Shown here: piece by piece, positions 8,735 to 14,179 of the stretch
How the letters are laid out: each line of letters opens with the position of its first letter
Numbering within the stretch: position 1 is the first letter of the stretch
Assembly: GCA_965222765.1 (NCBI GenBank)
Contig: CBDCVG010000034.1
Coordinates: 1 to 64,000, forward strand
Origin: Caldora sp965222765
Lineage (GTDB): Bacteria > Cyanobacteriota > Cyanobacteriia > Cyanobacteriales > Coleofasciculaceae
DNA length: 64,000 bases
Reading direction: 5' to 3'
The notes under the pieces: model-generated
Databases searched by the model: none
Told to the model about the DNA's origin: nothing
Seen by the model: only the letters and a program-made list of their open reading frames with translations
Made by a program: the position numbers and the translations under genes

Positions 8735-8968
8735 ATGAAACTGCCAAAGCAAGTTCAACCTGTAACTAGACCCGATCTCATTCAGCCTCATACTGTACTC
8801 AATAGAAACAATACCGGTCAAAAACAGAGGTTGCGCCTAGCCCTTGAGCTACTCCATGGAGCCAACTATAACGATCCTATGAGATTCGCGACTCCGGTTG
8901 ATTTCTGTGGATGTCATTTACTATTTGGAAACTCAGCAGCAATGTGCAGAGCAATCTGCCTTCGATAA
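8735..8968 (+). CDS. Degenerate precursor-like ORF (leader start conserved, GVEAS lost)
   Basis: The first residues MKLPKQVQPVTRP match the leader of precursor 1, but the rest (77 residues in all) diverges and lacks GVEAS. In another frame the DNA at 8830-8841 (GTTGCGCCTAGC) differs by only two bases from the GTTGAGGCTAGC that encodes VEAS in precursor 1, and a stop follows at once. This suggests a frameshifted, decaying copy. Alternatively it is a diverged precursor with a longer, Cys-containing C-terminus. Confidence 0.45.
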   Translation: MKLPKQVQPVTRPDLIQPHTVLNRNNTGQKQRLRLALELLHGANYNDPMRFATPVDFCGCHLLFGNSAAMCRAICLR

Positions 8969-9022
8969 ACAAGTTCGTTCTCAACTGTAATTCTTGAAGA
9001 TGCTTAAGTAGGAGACAAAAAC

Positions 9023-9199
9023 ATGACTCAGCTCCAAAAAATTATCAATTTCCACTCTAAGGAACATTTATCCATTGATGACGATTTACCTAAGGCTCCA
9101 TTAGCTCAAGATAAGAAGTCACAGTCCAAGAAAACAGAAACTAAAAATCCCAGTAAATCAGCAAAAAAACAACTAATTGTTGGCAGGATATGGTGTTAA
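9023..9199 (+). CDS. Small basic ORF, 58 residues, in the peptide cluster
   Basis: ATG at 9023 preceded by AGGAGA at a good distance. The product starts MTQLQKIINFHSKEHL, is rich in Lys/Ser in the middle, and ends QLIVGRIWC. No family is recognised and there is no GVEAS site. Position and ribosome-binding site suggest it is translated with the preceding small genes; the terminator at 9318-9346 would end this transcript. Confidence 0.45.
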   Translation: MTQLQKIINFHSKEHLSIDDDLPKAPLAQDKKSQSKKTETKNPSKSAKKQLIVGRIWC

Positions 9200-9317
9200 T
9201 TAATAGTCAAAAAAACTATGGCTATTTCCATTAATCTTAGCAAGCTACTCTAACGCGCTTTAGTAAGCGTCAGAAAAGGTAAAGGTTTAAGCGCTCCCAT
9301 AGATGTCAGCAACTCAG

Positions 9318-9346
9318 ATACCCGATTTTTATAAAAAATCGGGTAT
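9318..9346 (+). terminator. Hairpin terminator of the protease/peptide transcript
   Basis: 13-bp perfect stem ATACCCGATTTTT with a 3-base loop, followed by TTCCTTTT. It lies between the peptide ORFs and GACT-box promoter B. Confidence 0.65.
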
Positions 9347-9408
9347 TTCCTTTTATAAGTGATAATACGTTCCGAACTATTAGAAATAAAGGATTAAGAT
9401 AATAATCC

Positions 9409-9473
9409 GACTTTTACAACTTTATATTACGACTTTGTTGACTGAAATAGTGGGTTAAAACGAGTAATATTAG
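9409..9473 (+). promoter_or_regulatory. GACT-box promoter B (upstream of small ORF 9530)
   Basis: Boxes at 9409 (GACT), 9418 (AACT), 9431 (GACT) and 9440 (GACT): spacing 9-13-9. A -10-like TATTAG starts 28 bp after the last box (9468), and CATGAACAAA starts 37 bp after it (9477). The second box has one mismatch. Confidence 0.65.
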
Positions 9474-9529
9474 AAGCATGAACAAACTAGGAAATTGGCC
9501 AACTTCACACAAGGAGAAAATTATTAGTA

Positions 9530-9727
9530 ATGCAACAAGAAGTATTTGTTCTTTATTTTGCAGATGATGGACATACAAATCTCCCAGAGCTAAACTCTAA
9601 ACTTTCTGGCGGATACCAAGTGGTTAGTGTTACTCCCATGAGTGGTACAGGAGAAACTGGTTCTCAAACACCAAACAGTGACTTCCCATATTCCAGGGCA
9701 GTATTAGTTTTAGGTAAATCCTCTTAA
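9530..9727 (+). CDS. Small hypothetical protein, 65 residues
   Basis: It follows GACT-box promoter B, has AAGGAG upstream (spacing about 13 bases), and is closed by its own terminator (9791-9841), so it forms a complete one-gene unit. The sequence starts MQQEVFVLYFADDGHTNLPE and contains SGGYQVVSVTPMSGTGE. It has no signal peptide, membrane segment or recognised domain. The alternating beta-like pattern suggests a small globular protein. Function unknown. Confidence 0.65.
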   Translation: MQQEVFVLYFADDGHTNLPELNSKLSGGYQVVSVTPMSGTGETGSQTPNSDFPYSRAVLVLGKSS

Positions 9728-9790
9728 TTAGATTAGCCTACGGAAGAAGGAAAAGGGTTGAATTTAAGCAACTTGATTTAATTATTGAAT

Positions 9791-9847
9791 AATCTCTGCC
9801 TAATTGTGCTCAACAATAATATGCAGAGATTTTTTTGTTATTCCAGA
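9791..9847 (+). terminator. Terminator of small gene 9530
   Basis: Stem AATCTCTGC / GCAGAGATT (9 bp, long loop) followed by TTTTTTGTT. Confidence 0.6.
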
Positions 9848-9870
9848 CTCTATTTTCAAGAAAATTATCC

Positions 9871-9934
9871 GACTTTTCCGACTTTCTATCCGACTTTTAT
9901 GACTGACAGAGTGGGTCTAAATAAGGAATAATAT
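9871..9934 (+). promoter_or_regulatory. GACT-box promoter C (drives tiny RNA 1)
   Basis: GACT at 9871, 9880, 9892 and 9901 (9-12-9), with TAATAT starting 28 bp after the last box (9929). The initially transcribed region is CAAACAGATGATG. Confidence 0.7.
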
Positions 9935-9940
9935 AAACAA

Positions 9941-9994
9941 ACAGATGATGCAGTGTGAATACCCGACTTTTGCCAGCAGTCGGGTATTTTTTTT
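9941..9994 (+). ncRNA. Putative tiny RNA 1 (about 54 nt)
   Basis: The predicted start is about 7 bases after the -10 of promoter C. The end is an 11-bp perfect hairpin (AATACCCGACT, 9958-9968, pairing with 9978-9988) plus a run of seven T. Only about 17 bases separate the start from the hairpin, leaving no room for a useful ORF. It is paralogous to RNA 2 at 10082: both begin around ATAAACAAAC and contain ATGATGC. Function unknown. Confidence 0.5.
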
Positions 9995-10011
9995 CTTTGA
10001 CATAAAAATCT

Positions 10012-10075
10012 GACTTTTTTGACTTTCTATCTGACTTTCCTGACTGATAAAGTGAAGAATAAAGAGTAATAATAT
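10012..10075 (+). promoter_or_regulatory. GACT-box promoter D (drives tiny RNA 2)
   Basis: GACT at 10012, 10021, 10033 and 10042 (9-12-9), with TAATAT starting 28 bp after the last box (10070). Near-identical downstream sequence to promoter C. Confidence 0.7.
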
Positions 10076-10081
10076 AAACAA

Positions 10082-10134
10082 ACCAATGATGCCGGTTAAA
10101 TGCCCAACTTATTTGATAAGTTGGGCATTTTCTT
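10082..10134 (+). ncRNA. Putative tiny RNA 2 (about 53 nt)
   Basis: The predicted start is about 7 bases after the -10 of promoter D. It ends in a 15-bp perfect hairpin (AAATGCCCAACTTAT, 10098-10112, with 10116-10130) and T-rich sequence. It shares the 5' block ATAAACAAAC..ATGATGC with RNA 1, while the hairpin sequence differs with compensating changes. It could be a small regulatory RNA or merely a short attenuated leader. Confidence 0.5.
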
Positions 10135-10154
10135 ATCAAACTGAAGCATAATCC

Positions 10155-10219
10155 GACTTTTCTGACTTTAATATCCGACTTTTCTGACTGACAAGCTGAA
10201 GTCAAATGAGAGATTATTT
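10155..10219 (+). promoter_or_regulatory. GACT-box promoter E (upstream of ORF 10302 and the lysozyme-like gene)
   Basis: GACT at 10155, 10164, 10177 and 10186 (9-13-9). TTATTT starts 28 bp after the last box (10214), and CATGAAAAGGA starts 37 bp after it (10223), the same block as at promoter A. Confidence 0.68.
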
Positions 10220-10301
10220 AAACATGAAAAGGATATGGTTCCACAGAGCAAAGCAATCTAATTAGCAATCAAACAAATACTAAAAAAGTAGTAGTTATTG
10301 A

Positions 10302-10547
10302 GTGTCTAAACAACCAATCAGCCCAAAAAGCTTATCGATCATGGATGGTTCACAATCTCTAGAAATTATTCCATCAGTGAGATACATCCAACTTTATTGC
10401 CTATTACCTATTCTCCATTTACCATTCCCAGCAGCTAATAATTTTGTACCTTATCCCAATGAGCACGACTATCTCAAAGAAATACAAAAAGTAGTAGATA
10501 CATCCAATAAGCAGTTGCACAAAATTAATTACCCAAACATTCCGTAA
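10302..10547 (+). CDS. Hypothetical small protein, 81 residues, GTG start
   Basis: First gene after GACT-box promoter E. It opens MSKQPISPKSLSIMDGSQSL, has a hydrophobic central stretch (LYCLLPILHLPFPAA) and a charged C-terminus. No clear ribosome-binding site or known family. The hydrophobic part could insert in a membrane. It may be real because it lies between the promoter and the lysozyme-like gene, but evidence is thin. Confidence 0.35.
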   Translation: MSKQPISPKSLSIMDGSQSLEIIPSVRYIQLYCLLPILHLPFPAANNFVPYPNEHDYLKEIQKVVDTSNKQLHKINYPNIP

Positions 10548-10607
10548 ACACAAGCTATAAATAATTTTCCTTTGTAGTCCGTCAGCTTAGTAATTCATTG
10601 GCAAGAT

Positions 10608-11240
10608 ATGAACGATCATTTGAGCATCAACCAAGCTGGTGTCGAGCTCATCAAACGCGACAGAGACTTGCACCAAAAAAACAGGAAAAAGGATAGTGAG
10701 CAGGTAATTTCTACCTATTTATCTCTCAATAATGTTCTCCTCATAGGATATAGGACTACCAATCCTCAGTTTAGGAATGGAAAGAAGATTACTGAGTCGG
10801 AGGCTGAACAGTTTTTCTGGGAAGAAATAGAATATTTTGAAATGGTAGTAAAGAAGCTAGTCGAGGTTGAGTTGAATGAGAATGAGTTCTCTGCTTTGGT
10901 AAGCTTTGCCTACAAATGTGGAGAAAATGGCTTCAAAAAATCAACTGTTTTGAAGCGACTTAACGAAGGTGATATAGATGGTTGCGCAGAAGCTCTCCAA
11001 CGCTGGAACAAAAGTAGGTCAGGAGTAGTAACGAGACTGGTGAAAAGGCATCTAGACGAAGAATATTTGTTCCTGTCTGAGGTAATGTTCGAGGAGGATA
11101 ATTACGAACTGGATTACCCTGAAATTGACCAGGATCTAGATGAAGTTCCTTCAACAATGACCATTAATTATCAGAAAATGGTCATCATTTGCGGAGATGA
11201 CGATGAGACAAGAGTGCTAACGCTATCACCAATTTTGTAG
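10608..11240 (+). CDS. Lysozyme-like pseudoenzyme (GH24 fold, catalytic residues lost)
   Basis: 210 residues; residues 1-155 align without gaps at the N-terminus to the two phage-type lysozymes downstream (MNxxLxINQAGxxLIK, ITESEAEQF, ALVSFAYKCGE, LKRLNEGD). The expected catalytic Glu19 is Arg, the Cys39 (Asp20 of T4 lysozyme) is Ser, and Thr45 is Leu; the conserved GYGT is GYRT. The fold should persist but hydrolysis should not. A 55-residue acidic C-terminal tail (EDNYELDYPEIDQDLDEVP) is unique to this copy. It is downstream of GACT-box promoter E. The ATG is chosen by alignment with the paralogues; there is no strong ribosome-binding site. It may bind peptidoglycan or serve as an immunity or decoy protein. 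Confidence 0.75.
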   Translation: MNDHLSINQAGVELIKRDRDLHQKNRKKDSEQVISTYLSLNNVLLIGYRTTNPQFRNGKKITESEAEQFFWEEIEYFEMVVKKLVEVELNENEFSALVSFAYKCGENGFKKSTVLKRLNEGDIDGCAEALQRWNKSRSGVVTRLVKRHLDEEYLFLSEVMFEEDNYELDYPEIDQDLDEVPSTMTINYQKMVIICGDDDETRVLTLSPIL

Positions 11241-11343
11241 TGGGATTGCCTCAGGCATGAGCTTGTACTATCACGAGCTTGTAGGGTGCTTTAACGCAGT
11301 GTAACGCACCAACAGTAGAGTAATTTTTAACAACAAGTCAAAC

Positions 11344-11418
11344 ATGATTGATGGGGTTATATCACGGCGTACCAATACTCAATCAGTAACAGATATTGTA
11401 GCCACTAAATTTAACTAA
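11344..11418 (+). CDS. Possible 24-residue ORF in cassette copy 1
   Basis: ATG to TAA, product beginning MIDGVISRR and conserved in frame in cassette copy 2 (12719-12793). No Shine-Dalgarno is visible. It ends just before the strong AAAGGAGA that serves the next ORF. The conservation may simply reflect recent duplication. Confidence 0.25.
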   Translation: MIDGVISRRTNTQSVTDIVATKFN

Positions 11419-11437
11419 AAAAAAGGAGAACAAGACC

Positions 11438-11521
11438 ATGCTAATTCCCATTCAGGCTGGACACGTACCGCGTTATTTGCGGCTTTGTGTTCAGGAAACA
11501 AGTACAACTCAAACACACTAA
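11438..11521 (+). CDS. 27-residue conserved mini-ORF (QAGH peptide), copy 1
   Basis: ATG preceded by AAAGGAGA at ideal spacing, the best ribosome-binding site in this cluster. The product starts MLIPIQAGHVPRYLRLCVQ and stops 24 bases before the precursor ATG. A near-identical copy is at 12812, and a diverged, untruncated-core version (PIPMQAGHIPRHLGLCLQ) occurs at 14085-14141 ahead of a lysozyme gene. It could be a leader peptide coupling translation to the precursor, or a second peptide product. Confidence 0.5.
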   Translation: MLIPIQAGHVPRYLRLCVQETSTTQTH

Positions 11522-11544
11522 CCAATTAATAAGGAAAAACTGTG

Positions 11545-11703
11545 ATGAAAGGACAAAACATTCCTAAGCAATCTGCACCGGTAATTCGACACGTTAGCTC
11601 TGCCACTATCTCTGGTGAGCAAGGTGTTGAAGCCAGCGATTGGACAGACACCCTTCTGGATGTTGCCAAGACTGCGGCCCCAGTGCTCGCATCTCTGGTC
11701 TAA
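11545..11703 (+). CDS. Cyanobactin-like precursor peptide 2 (GVEAS type)
   Basis: 52 residues. The leader has PKQSAPVIRH, a clear match to PatE-type leaders, and ends GEQGVEAS. The predicted 21-residue core starts DWTDTLLDVAKTAAP and ends in Leu-Val; it is amphipathic and acidic, like small helical bacteriocins, with no Cys, no azoline-recognition helix and no macrocyclisation tail. AAGGA precedes the ATG; an in-frame GTG one codon earlier is an alternative. A carboxyl-methyltransferase-type gene follows 66 bases after the stop, so a modified free C-terminus is conceivable. Confidence 0.72.
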   Translation: MKGQNIPKQSAPVIRHVSSATISGEQGVEASDWTDTLLDVAKTAAPVLASLV

Positions 11704-11769
11704 TTGTGAACCATAGTCCCTAGCCTGGTGACTAAACTTCCTCATGAACTGACCTGAAAAAACTGCACA

Positions 11770-12627
11770 ATGAATCCGACTTCTTTACCCGTTGAATCTA
11801 TCTCTGATACTGCCTTTTTAACAGCTAGCTATCGCACCTTGGAAACCCAGCGTCCAGACGCTTTGTTCCAAGATACCTACGCCCAAATTTTAGCTGGAGA
11901 GCGGGGAGAAAAGCTAGTTGAGGCAATGCCGGGAGGAAAAGCGGGAGCATCAGGCTGTGCCGTGCGTACTTGCGTGATGGATGAGTTGATTCTGCGGACT
12001 GTTAAAGAAGAGGGGATTGATACAGTGCTTAACTTGGGAGCTGGTTTGGATACAAGACCATATCGACTGCCTTTGCCAGCTTCCCTGCGTTGGTGGGAGT
12101 GCGACTTGCCAGTTGTCTTAGCTTACAAAGCCGAAAAACTTGCTGGTATGCAGCCAGGGTGCATTCTGGAATCGATTTCTCTAGATATTAATGACACCAT
12201 TGCTAGGCAGATGTTCTTCCAAGGTGTTGGTATGGCAGCAAGGGGAGTATTGGCGGTTACGGAAGGGCTACTCATTTATATGACTGCCGAGCAAGTTGCT
12301 GCACTGGCGACTGATCTGTACGCACAGCCGCAGTTTCAGTGGTGGTTAACGGATCTTGCCTCACCAAATGCATTGCGCTATTTCCAGCAAAGTCTGAATA
12401 ACTCCGTTGGTTCGAGTCAAGCAACCTTCCAATTCGCCCCCGAAGAAGGAACTGATTTTTTTCGGCAATATGGTTGGAGCAGTATCGAATTTCGCTCCCT
12501 GTTGGAAGAAGGGCAACGCTTGCAGCGGGAAGTATTGCCCAAATCGCTGCTGGATCAATTATCTGCGCCGGAACATTGGGAAATTTGGCGGAAGATGTCT
12601 GGCTTCGTTTTGCTGACGCGCCACTAA
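11770..12627 (+). CDS. Class I SAM-dependent methyltransferase, leucine-carboxyl-methyltransferase (LCM/PPM) family
   Basis: 285 residues. Motif I is LNLGAGLDTRPYR (about 87-99), followed by WWECDLP (acidic residue after beta 2) and VTEGLLIYM, all typical of the LCM/TcmP-like O-methyltransferases that act on carboxyl or hydroxyl groups. It is cytosolic, with length in family range. It lies between precursor 2 and the second leader cassette, so it was either copied in with the cassette or is the tailoring enzyme of the peptide. C-terminal methyl esters occur in some linear cyanobactins; the same use here is inference. Confidence 0.85.
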   Translation: MNPTSLPVESISDTAFLTASYRTLETQRPDALFQDTYAQILAGERGEKLVEAMPGGKAGASGCAVRTCVMDELILRTVKEEGIDTVLNLGAGLDTRPYRLPLPASLRWWECDLPVVLAYKAEKLAGMQPGCILESISLDINDTIARQMFFQGVGMAARGVLAVTEGLLIYMTAEQVAALATDLYAQPQFQWWLTDLASPNALRYFQQSLNNSVGSSQATFQFAPEEGTDFFRQYGWSSIEFRSLLEEGQRLQREVLPKSLLDQLSAPEHWEIWRKMSGFVLLTRH

Positions 12628-12718
12628 GGGTAAATTCAGGGTTGATAGCAATCTTGTAGGGTGCGTTAACGCAGTGTAACGCACCAACAGTAGAGTAATT
12701 TTTAACAACAAGTCAAAC

Positions 12719-12793
12719 ATGATTGATGGCGTTATATCACGGCGTATCAATACTCAATCAGTAACAGATATTGTAGCCGCTACAGCTAACTAA
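12719..12793 (+). CDS. Possible 24-residue ORF in cassette copy 2
   Basis: Counterpart of 11344-11418 with four residue changes (Thr/Ile, and three near the C-terminus). No ribosome-binding site is visible. Confidence 0.25.
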   Translation: MIDGVISRRINTQSVTDIVAATAN

Positions 12794-12811
12794 AGAAAGG
12801 AGAACAAGACC

Positions 12812-12895
12812 ATGCCAATTCCGATTCAGGCTGGACACGTACCGCGTTATTTGCGGCTTTGTGTTCAGGAAACAAGTACAACTCAAACACACTAA
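12812..12895 (+). CDS. 27-residue conserved mini-ORF (QAGH peptide), copy 2
   Basis: Identical to copy 1 except Leu2 is Pro; one further change is silent (CCC to CCG). It has the same GAAAGGAGA ribosome-binding site and the same distance to the following precursor. Confidence 0.5.
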   Translation: MPIPIQAGHVPRYLRLCVQETSTTQTH

Positions 12896-12918
12896 CCAAT
12901 TAATAAGGAGAAACAGTG

Positions 12919-13098
12919 ATGAAAGGACAAAACTCTCCTAAGCAATCTGCACCTGTGATTCGACACGCTAGCTCCGCCACTATCTCAGGTGAGCAAGGTG
13001 TTGAAGCTAGTGGTTTTTTAGATAGCCTTTGGGAGAAGGCAAAATCCGCAGGAGCAGGTGCATTGCAAGGTGCTCTAGGCGCATTAAAGGGAAATTAA
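12919..13098 (+). CDS. Cyanobactin-like precursor peptide 3 (GVEAS type)
   Basis: 59 residues. The leader is 29 of 31 residues identical to precursor 2 and ends in GVEAS. The predicted 28-residue core begins GFLDSLWEKAKSAG and continues with a small-residue, glycine-zipper-like stretch (GALQGALGALKG). It is cationic-amphipathic and looks like a membrane-active helix. AGGAG lies 8 bases before the ATG; a GTG one codon earlier is possible. Conserved leader plus unrelated core is the usual sign of a RiPP precursor family. Confidence 0.75.
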   Translation: MKGQNSPKQSAPVIRHASSATISGEQGVEASGFLDSLWEKAKSAGAGALQGALGALKGN

Positions 13099-13260
13099 TG
13101 GGGAACAATGCCGCTAATTTAGCTACCAGAATCTCATTGTTGTAGTGACAGAGTGGCACTAACCCTATCGGAGAATTCAGTTGCTAGGTAGTTGCTTGGT
13201 GCAACTACCTAGTGGAAGCAAACACAAATAGTCCATCAAGTTACCAATTATTGGCAAGAC

Positions 13261-13746
13261 ATGAACGAAAATTTGAAAATTAACCAAGCTGGAATAGATC
13301 TGATCAAAAGCTGTGAAGGCTTAGCAAAAAAATGCGGGGAAAAGAACGGTGAGCCGCTAGTCACTACCTATCGTTGTCCCGCTCATATTCTCACTATAGG
13401 CTATGGGACTACCGGTTCTAAGGTTAAGGAAGGAATGCAGATTACTGAGTCGGAGGCTGAACAGTTTCTCCGTGAGGACCTTGAGAAGTTTGAAAAGGCG
13501 GTGAAAAGGCTAGTTAAGGTTAAGTTGAATGAGAATGAGTTCTCGGCTTTAGTTAGCTTTACCTACAACTGTGGGGAAGGTAATCTAGAAAGTTCTACCG
13601 CTCTCAAGCGACTCAACGAAGGTAATAAAGCTGGTTGTGTAGAAGCTCTCCAGTGGTGGGACAAGGGTGGTGGCAAGGTGCTACCAGGACTAGTGAAACG
13701 GCGTAAAGCAGAAGGAGATTTATTCCTGTCGAAGGCGAGTAGTTAG
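13261..13746 (+). CDS. Phage-type lysozyme (GH24)
   Basis: 161 residues, one complete lysozyme domain. Predicted catalytic residues are E19 (KSCEGL), C39 in the D/C position and T45 (ILTIGYGTT); NCGEGN and the C-terminal LVKRRKAEGDLFL also match the family, which cuts the beta-1,4 bond of peptidoglycan. Compared with T4 lysozyme there is an insert of about 11 residues between Glu and Cys. No signal peptide is seen, so export or lysis-dependent release is needed. The start is fixed by alignment to the paralogues. It follows precursor 3 by about 160 bases. Confidence 0.88.
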   Translation: MNENLKINQAGIDLIKSCEGLAKKCGEKNGEPLVTTYRCPAHILTIGYGTTGSKVKEGMQITESEAEQFLREDLEKFEKAVKRLVKVKLNENEFSALVSFTYNCGEGNLESSTALKRLNEGNKAGCVEALQWWDKGGGKVLPGLVKRRKAEGDLFLSKASS

Positions 13747-14179
13747 ATACCGGGTATTTTGGGATTAACCAACATCAACGGTATGACTATCCGGAAAATG
13801 ATATCGTCATCTGGTTATTCTAGGCTACTTACCAAAATCCTCTTCACGGGGTGACAAGCTACATGAAAAGTACGCAGGGTGTGGGGTGTGGGGAAGAATT
13901 GAACCCCAAATTGGTTGTCAATAAACCTGTCAATAAGCGTTCATCTTTTGGGAGTTGAATCGGGGCTAAAGCTTGATAAATCAGGCTTTTAGCCTGCTTG
14001 TCACCCCTTCAGTAATTTTCTCAAAAGCCGCCCGTCGGGCGGCGCGCCACCTCCGATGAATGGAACTTGCCAAGCCAAGTTCTCCCAATTCCCATGCAAG
14101 CTGGACACATCCCGCGTCACTTGGGGCTTTGTCTTCAGTAAACAACTACAACTCAAACACACAACCAATTGACAAAGAC
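13747..14179 (+). other. Intergenic region containing a third, diverged copy of the QAGH mini-ORF
   Basis: In one frame 14085-14141 reads PIPMQAGHIPRHLGLCLQ-stop, and the DNA on to AACTCAAACACAC..ACCAATT follows the cassette found before precursors 2 and 3. Here the following gene is a lysozyme, not a precursor. A short GC hairpin GCCGCCCG/CGGGCGGC lies at about 14030-14046. The rest shows nothing I can name. Confidence 0.5.

Larger units (their letters stand above)
11278..11637 (+). repeat. Duplicated leader cassette, copy 1
   Basis: About 360 bp nearly identical to 12653-13011. It covers a palindromic GGTGC..TTAACGCAGTGTAACGCACC element, a 24-codon ORF, the 27-codon QAGH ORF and the precursor leader up to GVEAS. 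Similarity stops abruptly at the core region. Confidence 0.85.
12653..13011 (+). repeat. Duplicated leader cassette, copy 2
   Basis: Near-identical to 11278-11637 over 360 bp. Mismatches are few, and those in coding parts keep the frames open. Divergence begins exactly after GVEAS, where the core peptide starts. Confidence 0.85.

Noticed and set aside
9941..10134. Two ATGATG-started mini-ORFs inside the tiny RNAs
   Set aside because: They run through the terminator hairpins and beyond the T runs, lack ribosome-binding sites, and resemble each other only where the hairpins do.
6035..10219. GACT boxes as a CRISPR-like or transposon repeat
   Set aside because: Copies are not evenly spaced or in one array, the conserved part spans only the boxes to the start region, and each is followed by a gene or RNA in the same direction.
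14060..14179. N-terminal 40-codon extension of the 14180 lysozyme
   Set aside because: These codons overlie the third leader-cassette copy in another frame, have no counterpart in the two paralogues and add no signal peptide.
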